The notes: generated from the sequence alone by a model not told the origin. Positions 26,313 through 34,800 are shown, numbered from the stretch's first letter. The stretch: 54,320 nucleotides of DNA from Paraperlucidibaca sp. (GCA_018066805.1 JAGPVX010000019.1:1-54320), one strand, 5' to 3'. A program made the numbers and translations.

Positions 26313-26920
26313 TGGCTGAGCATGCTGAATAAGCTAGTTCTTGCTCGATGAAGCAGTACTCGATAATGACCAGGGTTGATATCAAGTTCTTCGCATATGG
26401 CCTCTACCGTCATGGCATTGAAGTCGGTTAAGACGAGAGCCATGCGCTGACCTTGCGGCAGGGAGGCTAAGTGATGATCAATGCAGTCACCCATCACTCG
26501 AGCCTCTAACAGCTTTTCTGGCGTATCGTCAGACCATTGTGAAACAGGTGCTAGCCAACGCCCCTGAGGGCTAAATAACTCGCTGTAAGGATCTGCATCA
26601 GGCTGCAGGCCATCTAAAGATACATAGCGATGGTTTTTGCGAAGGTGCCCGTAAGCTTGATTTACCGTTACTTTGATCAGCCACGTTTTCAATGATGAAC
26701 GGTGCTCGAATTTTTTTATCCCGTCGATTGTGGCAATCCAAGCGTCTTGCACCGCATCTTCAGCATGAAGGAGGCTAACGGCTTTCGCAGCGAAAAGCAT
26801 AGCGCCACCGTAGCGCTGAGCAGCAAGTTTGTAGGCTGCGCTATCGCCAGCTTTCAGTGCAGCAATTAAGTCATCCTCAGAAACACTATCTGCACCTGAG
26901 GTGTCGCTTTTTTTGAGCAT
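26288..26920 (-). CDS. ECF-type RNA polymerase sigma factor
   Basis: A 210-residue sigma factor. Region 2 spans about residues 25-95 with HAEDAVQDAWIATIDGI and FEHRSSLKTWLIKVTVNQA. Region 4 is at about 145-205 with LPQGQRMALVLTDFNAMTVE and the recognition helix near INPGHYRVLLHRARTSLF. It should direct RNA polymerase to its own operon and other stress promoters, under control of the zinc-finger protein encoded 294 bp downstream on the same strand. The linker between regions 2 and 4 is rather long (about 45 residues). Direct repeats lie in its upstream region. Confidence 0.92.
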   Translation of the reverse strand: MLKKSDTSGADSVSEDDLIAALKAGDSAAYKLAAQRYGGAMLFAAKAVSLLHAEDAVQDAWIATIDGIKKFEHRSSLKTWLIKVTVNQAYGHLRKNHRYVSLDGLQPDADPYSELFSPQGRWLAPVSQWSDDTPEKLLEARVMGDCIDHHLASLPQGQRMALVLTDFNAMTVEAICEELDINPGHYRVLLHRARTSLFSMLSHYESTGDC

Positions 26921-26995
26921 AATCCATCCTTTTCGATGCCATTACGTAGCATTTTCAAGAATGTTAAAGTGTTTCTTGGCAGAAATAGTTAAGCA

Positions 26996-27032
26996 AATTG
27001 ACTGATCGTCTTGGAATTGACTCAGATCGTCT
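26996..27032 (-). repeat. Direct repeat upstream of the ECF sigma factor
   Basis: AATTGACTGATCGTCT (26996-27011) and AATTGACTCAGATCGTCT (27015-27032) are the same 16-mer, the second with a 2-bp insertion, 19 bp apart start to start. They lie 76-112 bp upstream of the sigma-factor ATG and just past the AraC stop. Likely tandem operator sites; the binder is unknown, with the neighbouring AraC protein a candidate. Confidence 0.55.
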
Positions 27033-27049
27033 CAATGAGGCGACATTGC

Positions 27050-27880
27050 TTATAAGTCAGTGTGTTGCTTTAGCCATTGCGAGGGTGAACAGCCTACTTT
27101 ACGTGAGAATGCACGATTAAAAGCGCTGGCACTTCCGTAGCCAACCTCTCCGCAAACCTGCTTAATCTGCATGCCCTGACGAATGAGTTGTTGTGCCGTG
27201 ATAATGCGCCAACTCGTTAAATAATCAGCGGGACTTTCACCGAGAACACGGTTGAAGTGCTCAGCGAACCGTGAGCGTGACATGCCAGCAGCATCTGCCA
27301 TATTGGCAACGGTCCATGCGCGGGCAGGGTGCTCATGAATTTCCAAGAGCGCTTTCGATAGCTTCGTGTCGAGTAGGCCTGCTAGTACACCACCATGAAT
27401 GAGCCCTTCAGCCATGCCATGTCGTAGCAGTTTCATGATGAGGATTTCGCAGAGCCGATCGAGAGTACCTTGCCTTCCCTCGGGCTGTTCAAAAGCCTCT
27501 GAAAATAATAAATCGGTGACTTGAACGCCATTTGTAAGCGCGCTTAATGGCGCTGCCAAAATAGCAGGAAGTGAGTCAGAGATAGGATTTTTTTGACTGT
27601 AGCCAAAATGTATCGTGCCACAGAGCGCTTGAATTTCCTCACCTTCGCTTATCTCAAGGCGATGTTTATTGGGCCTTGGCATAAATAGGACGGTGGGCTC
27701 ATTAATGACAATTGCCGATGGTATGTTGGGGCCAGAAATTTTAACTGAGCCTCGGTGTATCAAGTGCACGTGGCCTTGAGTCGTATCTTCTTCGAAGTCG
27801 TGAACACCACAAATTGGGCCGGTGTAGAAGACACCAGCCTTGAGGCTAAAGTGTGATAGCAGGTAAGTTAAAATATCCAT
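27050..27880 (-). CDS. AraC-family regulator with N-terminal cupin domain
   Basis: A 276-residue regulator of the AraC_cupin (PF12852-like) branch. Residues about 5-160 form the cupin, with HLIHRGSVKISG and PRPNKHRLE. The C-terminal double helix-turn-helix contains WTVANMADAAGMSRSRFAEH and a second helix around VCGEVGYGSASAFNRAFSRK, closing with SPSQW. It lies directly upstream of the ECF sigma gene on the same strand (129 bp), so it may be co-regulated with it or control it through the direct repeats. It differs from the arabinose-binding-domain AraC proteins elsewhere in the window. Confidence 0.9.
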   Translation of the reverse strand: MDILTYLLSHFSLKAGVFYTGPICGVHDFEEDTTQGHVHLIHRGSVKISGPNIPSAIVINEPTVLFMPRPNKHRLEISEGEEIQALCGTIHFGYSQKNPISDSLPAILAAPLSALTNGVQVTDLLFSEAFEQPEGRQGTLDRLCEILIMKLLRHGMAEGLIHGGVLAGLLDTKLSKALLEIHEHPARAWTVANMADAAGMSRSRFAEHFNRVLGESPADYLTSWRIITAQQLIRQGMQIKQVCGEVGYGSASAFNRAFSRKVGCSPSQWLKQHTDL

Positions 27881-27912
27881 AATGCCTTAAGTATCACACA
27901 CGCAGCTGCGCC

Positions 27913-29424
27913 CTACAGCCTAGGCTCGATTTTAACAGCGACCTGACTTGCGCCATTGTTAGCAGTAATCACAGCATATGGCGCATTAGCTTCGGATATT
28001 ACGTTGCCCCCACTCACACTCACTTTATACCCGTTCGGGTAGTGAAGTTTAGGTACAAAGATCGTGGTCTCACCACCTTTTGCAAATGAGCCTGCGCCGT
28101 CTGCACGTAATGTTGTGTAGGACATGTCAAAGACTTTACTTTCGCCATCAAAGTCCCATTTAACAGGTGTTCCAGCGGTTTTTTGCGGGTAAGGTCGAGA
28201 TAACACTTTGAGCAAGTCTGTGTTGATATTATCGGCTATAGGCGCTTTAGAAGGGTCCAGCACTAAGCTGGGCGTGCCTGGAAAGTTAGTGGTACCTGTA
28301 TTGAAATAGGTCCAGTGCATCCAGCCTACTTTGTAATCATCAGCCTGTTTTGCAACTCGTTCTACCGCATCAAGGTCTGGCACTGATCCAAACTCAGTTA
28401 GCACGGCAGGATGGCCTTGGCTCTTAGCCTGCGTTATGGAGTTGTCGAAAGTGAGCTTCTCTAACTCAGGGCACGTGAGGTCACCGACAAACTTTGGTGT
28501 TGGTATGCCTGCGATTGCGCCGACTACGGTTAGCAAACAGTAGTTATGAAATGACAGCACTGTGTTTGGGTCTTTAATGTCAATATCTAGTGCCATGCCG
28601 CCGCCTGCTAGTAGGCTGCCTTCGTAGTAGAAGGGGGTGTTTGCGTCATATTGCCGAATCTTGGGAATCACATCGCCATAAAACTTGCTGAGCGTGTCGT
28701 TGTGAGGGCAGACCAATGGGTTGAGGCAAAGCGGGGTTTGCAGTCCTGGCCATGGCTCATTCATAAGGTCGTAACCAAGAATATTTGGATTGTTGCGAAA
28801 GCGTGTCGCAATGTGCTGCCAGAAGTTAGCAAAGTGGTCCCACAGCCGTGTGTTGTTAACGCCTTGTTTATTAGCCCAAAAGTTATCCCATACTCGCTGA
28901 TAGACCAGCTGTGCTTCTTTTGGAATTAAAGGCAGCCATGGAATGCCATCGTCATACACCGTCCAGTCTGGGAAGCCTTGGCCTTCAACTGCTTCGTTAT
29001 ACGCATCTTGATGGAAGTCTAATAAGGTCAACACCTTGTGTTTGCCTAGTGCGTTAACAGTGCGTTCAATGCTATTGAGATAACCTTCGTTGAATTGGTC
29101 AGGCTCAGGCTCGGCAGCCTTCCACATGAACCCGAGACGAATTGCGTTAAAGCCATGCTCGGCGAGAAAGGCACCGTCATCATCATCAAAACCGACTGAT
29201 TCAAGCGTATAGGGCGTCTCTTTGGCGACCATATTGAAGCCGTGGAAAATAATGACATGGCCGTCAGCATCGGTTACCCAGCCATTGGCTTGGTTGAACG
29301 ATGCTTTCGCCGCAGCGGCTTCAGATGATGAGGAGGGTGTTAGCTTAGAGCTGCTAGTGCTCCCGCCACAGGCAGAGACCATAAGAGACAACAACACACC
29401 GAGAAAAATAGAGATCTTCATCAT
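27913..29424 (-). CDS. GH5 endoglycoceramidase-like lipoprotein, copy 1
   Basis: A 503-residue secreted lipoprotein with start at ATG 29424 (AAGG upstream) giving a signal peptide and lipobox VSAC (Cys19). The GH5 TIM barrel shows DFHQDAYNE, the general acid/base Glu in GYDLMNEPWPG and the nucleophile Glu in AVLTEFGSVPD. A C-terminal beta domain (after about residue 400) matches the layout of endoglycoceramidases, which split glycosphingolipids into oligosaccharide and ceramide. Another GH5 activity on glycolipids or glucosides is possible. It is divergent from an AraC regulator across a perfect 15-bp palindrome, and related to the enzyme at 30747-32285. Confidence 0.85.
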   Translation of the reverse strand: MMKISIFLGVLLSLMVSACGGSTSSSKLTPSSSSEAAAAKASFNQANGWVTDADGHVIIFHGFNMVAKETPYTLESVGFDDDDGAFLAEHGFNAIRLGFMWKAAEPEPDQFNEGYLNSIERTVNALGKHKVLTLLDFHQDAYNEAVEGQGFPDWTVYDDGIPWLPLIPKEAQLVYQRVWDNFWANKQGVNNTRLWDHFANFWQHIATRFRNNPNILGYDLMNEPWPGLQTPLCLNPLVCPHNDTLSKFYGDVIPKIRQYDANTPFYYEGSLLAGGGMALDIDIKDPNTVLSFHNYCLLTVVGAIAGIPTPKFVGDLTCPELEKLTFDNSITQAKSQGHPAVLTEFGSVPDLDAVERVAKQADDYKVGWMHWTYFNTGTTNFPGTPSLVLDPSKAPIADNINTDLLKVLSRPYPQKTAGTPVKWDFDGESKVFDMSYTTLRADGAGSFAKGGETTIFVPKLHYPNGYKVSVSGGNVISEANAPYAVITANNGASQVAVKIEPRL

Positions 29425-29502
29425 TAGGCCGACCTTGTATAGATTACAAAGCATTTTACGGACTACCTAAAGCAAGTCATTGCCGAATACAGTCATCCTC
29501 AC

Positions 29503-29517
29503 TGTCCGATTCGGACA
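29503..29517. promoter_or_regulatory. 15-bp palindromic operator, site 1
   Basis: TGTCCGATTCGGACA is a perfect inverted repeat (7-bp arms, 1-bp centre) in the 177-bp region between GH5 copy 1 and the AraC gene. A near copy lies at 30653-30667, on the other side of the AraC gene. Position suggests it regulates the glycosidase and the regulator. Confidence 0.65.
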
Positions 29518-29601
29518 AGGCATTGATATCGATGTATCACATAGGCAAAGGGCTTAATTTCAGTATAGATTGAGCGCTGTTTCGGCGTTTAAGCAGGCCC
29601 T

Positions 29602-30663
29602 ATGACTCATTTTTCGACATCAGCAGCACACGATCTTAAAGGCGTTGCTGGCGAAGCATCGGCCTCTGGTTTGCTGCGGTATGTTCACGCAGCAAAGAAG
29701 CTAGGCGTTGATGGCGAACAGGCACTCAATTTATTAGGTTTGGATCAGCAAGATATTCAGAATGCGCAGCGCCGCTTGCCTGCTGCAATACACGAACGTT
29801 TGTTGATGGCGCTGGTTGAGCAGTCGCAGGATGTCTTGTTTGGGCTACGGGCAGGGCTGATCGTGCAGCCAGATGCATGGAGCGTCTTGGGCTATATTTT
29901 AATTAATTGCGCCTCACTGGGTGATGCTATGGCGCGAGTGGCCAGCTACGAGCGGCTAGTAGGTGAGCTTGGTGTGAGTCAGGTCGAGCCGTTGGATGGG
30001 CGTATTTGCATGAGTTGGCATGCACGAGTCGCCGACCCACAGGTGAAGCGTCATATGGTGGAAAATGTACTTGCGTCTTGGCTTTCATTTGGCCAATGGA
30101 TTGCTGACACCAAACGCCCACCATGTGAAATCAGGTTTGAGCATAGCTTGCCCGATGGTGCAAAGAGCGCAGATTATTTTGAGCTTTTTGGATGCCCTGT
30201 ACTGTTTGATCAGCTGTTTAGCGGCATCGTTATTGACCACGACATGCTAATGCTACCTTTGCGACAAGCCGATGCAGGCTTACTACAGGCCTTAGAGACT
30301 CATGCTCAAAAGCAGCTGTCTGCGCTTAGTAGCGATAGCCAGACGTGGCGACTGAAGGTGCGGCATGAGCTTTCTCGTCAGCTACAAAATGGCGCTATCA
30401 ATAAATCTGAAGTGGCCATTCAGCTGGGCGTTAGTGGCCGAACTTTGCAGCGCTACCTTCGACTTGAAAATACGCACTATCAACTCGTTCTTGATGAGCT
30501 GAGGCAAGAACAGGCGGAGTTACTATTATCTGATCCTACGCAGTCATTTATCGATATCGCTCAAGCTTTGGGCTACGAGGAAGTGGCCTCCTTTTATCGT
30601 CGATTCAAGCTATGGACGGGGGTAACTCCAGGCGAGTATCGCAATGCCAATATGTCCGAATAG
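29602..30663 (+). CDS. AraC-family transcriptional regulator of the GH5 locus
   Basis: A 353-residue regulator with the arabinose-binding-like N-terminal domain (LFGLRAGLIVQPDAWSVLGY at about 92-111) and a C-terminal double helix-turn-helix (SEVAIQLGVSGRTLQRYLRL and FIDIAQALGYEEVASFYRRF, closing GVTPGEYR). It sits between the two GH5 genes: divergent from copy 1 and 83 bp upstream of copy 2. Similar 15-bp palindromes lie before its start and across its stop, so one regulator plausibly governs both glycosidases. The effector may be a sphingolipid or glycolipid breakdown product (inference). Confidence 0.9.
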   Translation: MTHFSTSAAHDLKGVAGEASASGLLRYVHAAKKLGVDGEQALNLLGLDQQDIQNAQRRLPAAIHERLLMALVEQSQDVLFGLRAGLIVQPDAWSVLGYILINCASLGDAMARVASYERLVGELGVSQVEPLDGRICMSWHARVADPQVKRHMVENVLASWLSFGQWIADTKRPPCEIRFEHSLPDGAKSADYFELFGCPVLFDQLFSGIVIDHDMLMLPLRQADAGLLQALETHAQKQLSALSSDSQTWRLKVRHELSRQLQNGAINKSEVAIQLGVSGRTLQRYLRLENTHYQLVLDELRQEQAELLLSDPTQSFIDIAQALGYEEVASFYRRFKLWTGVTPGEYRNANMSE

Positions 30664-30667
30664 GACA
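30653..30667. promoter_or_regulatory. 15-bp palindromic operator, site 2
   Basis: TGTCCGAATAGGACA has 5-bp perfect arms and matches site 1 at 13 of 15 positions. It overlaps the AraC stop codon and lies 79 bp upstream of the second GH5 gene, a fit position for an operator of the downstream GH5-oxidoreductase operon. Confidence 0.6.
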
Positions 30668-30746
30668 ATGAGCATGACTCGATTCGGTAATGACTCTTAA
30701 CGCCTGAGCCTTACCATGACGCCTCTACACCAGAGGTATATTCCTG

Positions 30747-32285
30747 ATGAAAGCTAATATTCTTGCCTGTCTAATTGCATCAGTCGTGATGGTCAGTTGT
30801 ATCGATGAAGGCACTCGCCAGGAAGAAAGCACAGCGGCTTCTGAATCTGCTGCGCGTGCGGCGCCATTGCCTCGATTACATGCGGAGACAGGTAGCCGAG
30901 CAGGAATTTACGATGAGTTCGATCGAGAGGTGTTACTGCGTGGCGTGAACTACACCTCTTTAGGTGATTACTACCAGGGCCATCCTGATCTTCCTCCTGC
31001 GGTAAAGCCTCGACCAAATGACCTGCCAAATATGGCCAGCCTTGGCTTTAATGTGATTCGTTTGGTAATCCACTGGTCACAGTTAGAGCCTATACGAGGC
31101 GAGCTAAACCAAGCGTATATACGTGAGATTCGCGAGCAAGTGCGCGCTGCTGAAGCTCAAGGTATGTATGTGGTGTTGGATATGCATCAAGACGCGTGGG
31201 GTAAGCATATTGCGACACCTGCTGGTGAGTTTTGTTTGCCACCGTTATTGCAGCCTGCCATTGGCTGGGATGGCGCCCCTGATTGGGCAACCATTACCGA
31301 CGGCTTAAGTACCTGCCGAATCAGTATTCGTGAGCTATCGCCAGCCGTTACAGCTGCATTTACCAACTTCTGGTTAGATAGAAATGGCATTCAAAGCGCT
31401 CTAGTGACTACTTGGGGAAAACTTGCTGCTGAGTTTGCGGCGGAGCCTGCAGTCGCTGGCTATGATCTGCTCAATGAGCCTCATCCCGGCTTTTTGCTTG
31501 GCGTGTCGGAGTTGCTATCCACAGGTAGCTTTTACGGTCGCGCGATAAAAGCCATTCGCGCTGCAGAAGCGAAAGCCACCAATGGCTTTTCCCATATTGT
31601 ATTTTTTGAGCCCACAGTGGATTGGTCAGCCTTTGGTGCAACGCTCCCACCACTAAAAGGCTTTACCAGCGATACCAATATTGTCTTTGCTCCTCACCTA
31701 TATGCCGACTCCATTACGATAGCGCCGCTTAGTATTGAGCAAGGTTTTCAGCTCGCGAAACTAGCGGCGGACTCGCTGGGCACAGCCTTATGGTCTGGTG
31801 AGTGGGGATGGTTCGGAGATCCTGTAGAAAATAATGCGAAGCTTCGAGAGTACGCCTCGTTTGAGGACAAATACCGCATTGGCGGCGCATGGTGGGTATG
31901 GCGCCAAGCCTGCGGCGACCCGCATTCACTCAATGAGTCTAATGGTGAAATTCCTGGTGATCAGATCGCGCTTTGGCGAAATGGTTGCCCTGGCGATATC
32001 GATATGGGCCTTGTGCCTGAGTATGCGCTGACGCTTTCTCGCGCATACCCTCGTGCGGCACCAGGGCGGCTGTTAACACTTTCCGCTGATATCGACACTG
32101 GAGCCATTGAGTTGACAGGTGCCACGGCTAATCCTGGTGTTCTCGAGTTGTGGCTTCCCGAACGCATAGGAACGCCAGAGATTTCTGGCGGTGAGCAAGT
32201 AGAGCTAAAGAAAATGGCTGGCGGTTTTTTATTATCGTTACGAGTGCAGGGTGACTACCGCGTAAGTGTCACGCCAAGTCGCTAA
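30747..32285 (+). CDS. GH5 endoglycoceramidase-like lipoprotein, copy 2
   Basis: A 512-residue lipoprotein with a signal peptide ending at VMVSC (Cys18). The GH5 barrel shows VLDMHQDAWGKH, the acid/base Glu in YDLLNEPHPGF and the probable nucleophile Glu in SGEWGWFGD. The C-terminal beta domain follows residue 430. It is clearly related to copy 1 but diverged, so different glycolipid head groups or linkages are likely. It starts an operon with the FAD oxidoreductase (38-bp gap), downstream of the AraC gene and operator site 2. Endoglycoceramidase activity is inferred from family layout. Confidence 0.85.
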   Translation: MKANILACLIASVVMVSCIDEGTRQEESTAASESAARAAPLPRLHAETGSRAGIYDEFDREVLLRGVNYTSLGDYYQGHPDLPPAVKPRPNDLPNMASLGFNVIRLVIHWSQLEPIRGELNQAYIREIREQVRAAEAQGMYVVLDMHQDAWGKHIATPAGEFCLPPLLQPAIGWDGAPDWATITDGLSTCRISIRELSPAVTAAFTNFWLDRNGIQSALVTTWGKLAAEFAAEPAVAGYDLLNEPHPGFLLGVSELLSTGSFYGRAIKAIRAAEAKATNGFSHIVFFEPTVDWSAFGATLPPLKGFTSDTNIVFAPHLYADSITIAPLSIEQGFQLAKLAADSLGTALWSGEWGWFGDPVENNAKLREYASFEDKYRIGGAWWVWRQACGDPHSLNESNGEIPGDQIALWRNGCPGDIDMGLVPEYALTLSRAYPRAAPGRLLTLSADIDTGAIELTGATANPGVLELWLPERIGTPEISGGEQVELKKMAGGFLLSLRVQGDYRVSVTPSR

Positions 32286-32323
32286 GTATCCGTTTCATTT
32301 ATTGTGAATAAGAGAGAATCAAT

Positions 32324-33673
32324 ATGAAGAAGCGCAATGTTGCCGTTATTGGCGCAGGTGTATCTGGCGCTATGTCTGCGCGACTGTTGCAGCAGGCGGG
32401 TTATACGGTGCGAGTCTTCGAAAAAGAAATGACGCCGGGTGGGCGGGCCATGAGTTGGCGCGACCCCAATCGCGACATTGTGCTCGATAGCGGCGCAGCA
32501 TTCTTCACTAGCTTCTATGAGCGATTGATCGCATTACTGCCAGAGCTAGGCCTGCAAGATGGTGTACACCGCCTAAGCCGCCAGTTTGATTTTGTCTCGC
32601 CAACGGGCATTGATCGTTTTAATGCCAGCAATGTGTGGGCGTCGGCATGGTCTACTTTGTGGTTGCCTACATTAGGTTTGGCGGATAAATGGCGTTTAAC
32701 CGTTTATTTGGCCAAGATTAACGCGCAGCGCAAAAAGCTGGATTGGGTGTCGCCAGAATCACTCTGCCACTTGGATGACCGTAGCGTGGCAGATGATGCG
32801 ATAGAGCAGGTTGGTGAAGCTGCTTACCATGCGTTTATTCGGCAAACCATTGAGCCTTTTTGGTTTATGCCCTCCGAGCAAGTGTCGCGGGCAATGTTTG
32901 TCAGCATGATGTCGAATTCGGCTGGCGCTAGTTTCTATAGTTTCCCTGGCGGGATTGATCAATTGCCCAGTCGTTTGCTAGGAGACTTAGAGCCTAGTTT
33001 TGGCGCTGAAGTCCACGCCCTACTAGAGGACGGTGAGCGTACTAAGTTGTGCTGGCGAGATGCTGACGGTGAGCACGAAGAGGTTTTTGATAGCATTGTT
33101 TGTGCGACTACCGCGAGCGTTGCAGCAAAGTTATGCGGTTCGCTTTCGGCTAAACGCTATGACGCTGAGCAGCGTGAGTTTCTTGAAGGGCAGTCGTATT
33201 GCGAAAACCTACATGTCGCATTTTTGATTAATCGAGAGCAAGGCCATCCAGTGAGTTTGGTTGTGCCGGCCGGCGTTGGCGAGCGAGATATTGTGGCGCT
33301 TGGTTTATGCGGCGAGCGCTATCCGGCGTTGCGTGCTGAGGGTAAAGAGATTGTCAGTTTGTATTTCTCTCCCAAAGCTTCACGGCGTTATATCGGTCAG
33401 TCTGATGAGTCGATTTTTAAAGATACCTGGGCTCGTGCGCTTGCGTTTTATCCAAGCCTACCTGTCGATGCTGAGCCACTGCATGTGGCATTGCGTGAAG
33501 AGGCAATCCCAGAGTTTGGTGTTGGGCAGTATAAGAAAATTGCCAGTTTTCAGCGCTTGCAGCGCCCAGACCTGGCTTTTGCTGGAGACTATCTGGCAGG
33601 AGCTTGTATCGAAGGTGCGTTGGCATCGGCTGAGCGTGCAGTGGCCGCGATACTGAGTGGGAAGTCAAAGTGA
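32324..33673 (+). CDS. FAD-dependent amine-oxidase-like oxidoreductase
   Basis: A 449-residue flavoprotein. The dinucleotide motif GAGVSG lies at residues 10-15, followed by the FAD-binding VFEKEMTPGGRAMS and a C-terminal FAD segment AFAGDYLAGACIEGALASAE. The fold is that of amine oxidase, protoporphyrinogen oxidase and desaturase-like proteins; no signal peptide. It is second in an operon with GH5 copy 2, so it may oxidise a product of glycolipid breakdown, for example a sphingoid base or its aldehyde (inference). The stretch after it, 33674-33733, holds nothing clear. Confidence 0.82.
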   Translation: MKKRNVAVIGAGVSGAMSARLLQQAGYTVRVFEKEMTPGGRAMSWRDPNRDIVLDSGAAFFTSFYERLIALLPELGLQDGVHRLSRQFDFVSPTGIDRFNASNVWASAWSTLWLPTLGLADKWRLTVYLAKINAQRKKLDWVSPESLCHLDDRSVADDAIEQVGEAAYHAFIRQTIEPFWFMPSEQVSRAMFVSMMSNSAGASFYSFPGGIDQLPSRLLGDLEPSFGAEVHALLEDGERTKLCWRDADGEHEEVFDSIVCATTASVAAKLCGSLSAKRYDAEQREFLEGQSYCENLHVAFLINREQGHPVSLVVPAGVGERDIVALGLCGERYPALRAEGKEIVSLYFSPKASRRYIGQSDESIFKDTWARALAFYPSLPVDAEPLHVALREEAIPEFGVGQYKKIASFQRLQRPDLAFAGDYLAGACIEGALASAERAVAAILSGKSK

Positions 33674-33784
33674 CATCGCTGTCATCCCAGTATTATCAAC
33701 CATACAGTAGTAAGCATTTGCTCTTTTGAAGGATCAACTTGTTAGCACCTTATCGCGCCGCCACTGGCTTGGCGCAAATCCTGT

Positions 33785-34744
33785 TCACTGCTTAAATGCG
33801 CGGCTAAACACCGCAATATCACCATAGCCCATGTCCAGCGCAAGCCGCGTGATATCCACATCACTATCGCGTAAATGCGTACAGGCCAAGTTTAGGCGCA
33901 CCTGACGCAAGCAAGCATCGAAGCTAGTGTGCTCGGCCTTAAGTTTGGCTTGCAGGGTGCGGCTATGTAGGCCTATTAGCTGCGCGACTGCCGACAATGA
34001 GCAGTCGCCAGTGGGCAGCAGAGCGGCGATGCAGCGAGCCACTTGACTACTAATCGACATCGGCATGAGTTGCCAATCATCACGCCAATGCTGCTGTAGG
34101 CGAGCGCGTAACTTGGGTGAGACGGCCACTGACCGGCTGAGCAAGCTTAGTGGAAATCGTATGACATAACGTGGGGTTGTCGTATTTACCGAACAGCGAA
34201 AAAACTCCTCGCAGGCGCGCAGTACGCTGGGAAGAGGCCGTTGTGCGCCAATCCATACGGCTGTAGCGGTTTCTTGATTAGGCTGAAGCTCGCGCATGCC
34301 TTGCTGTAACAGTGCCAGGCTAAGCAGCATGAGTTGCTGGCAGTCGCTTGTATGGGCAAAAGCTAAACTCAGCTCTAGTTCAACTTGATCGCCGTGGCTA
34401 TGCAAATGCACATCGATTCCGCGGGCGTGAAAGCTAAGATGGCGCTGTAGCCCGTATAGAGCCTCGCCGATAGTGGCTTTTTCGCACAGCCAAGCACCGA
34501 GCGCGCCAACAACTTCTAGCCCTTGGCGGAGGCCGAGCTGGAGCGCAAAACGGGGTTCGTCTAAAACCTGCGCGGTGTGCTCGTAGAGTGCGGCAAGCTT
34601 GGGGTAGGACAGATAAATATCGGGGTTTTCTAAAGCTGTGAGTGGTAGCCCAACGGCTTTCAGTAGCGCATTCGGATCATGACCGTGCCGGCGCACGAGC
34701 TCGGCATAGCCCAGTAATCCACCGCTTCGCGCAAGATATCGCAT
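33785..34744 (-). CDS. AraC-family regulator truncated by an in-frame TGA
   Basis: A 319-residue AraC protein with the arabinose-binding-like domain and most of the double helix-turn-helix, ending abruptly at ALDMGYGDIAVFSRAFKQ. Reading past the TGA (33787-33785) in the same frame gives TGFAPSQWRRDKVLTS and a stop at 33736-33734, the normal end of this family, where Trp usually follows KQ. A single TGG-to-TGA change would explain it. The missing 17 residues include the last helix, so DNA binding may be impaired. It is divergent from the amidohydrolase operon, its likely target. Confidence 0.85.
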   Translation of the reverse strand: MRYLARSGGLLGYAELVRRHGHDPNALLKAVGLPLTALENPDIYLSYPKLAALYEHTAQVLDEPRFALQLGLRQGLEVVGALGAWLCEKATIGEALYGLQRHLSFHARGIDVHLHSHGDQVELELSLAFAHTSDCQQLMLLSLALLQQGMRELQPNQETATAVWIGAQRPLPSVLRACEEFFRCSVNTTTPRYVIRFPLSLLSRSVAVSPKLRARLQQHWRDDWQLMPMSISSQVARCIAALLPTGDCSLSAVAQLIGLHSRTLQAKLKAEHTSFDACLRQVRLNLACTHLRDSDVDITRLALDMGYGDIAVFSRAFKQ

Positions 34745-34766
34745 GAAATTTACCCGTCAGAGCTCG

Positions 34767-34800
34767 TGATTTATCAAATCATGTGGCCTAACGCGCGTTA
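34767..34800. promoter_or_regulatory. Two palindromes in the AraC/amidohydrolase divergent region
   Basis: TGATTT-ATC-AAATCA (34767-34781) and the fully self-complementary TAACGCGCGTTA (34789-34800) sit 22 bp apart, centre to centre, two helical turns, between the divergent genes. They are candidate operator sites for the AraC regulator or another dimer. Confidence 0.4.

Noticed and set aside
26188-26385. 65-codon minus-strand frame overlapping the sigma factor end
   Set aside because: Out of frame with the sigma gene and lacking any motif; shadow.
33261-33656. 131-codon plus-strand frame within the FAD oxidoreductase
   Set aside because: Alternate-frame shadow; the overlapping gene holds all recognised motifs.
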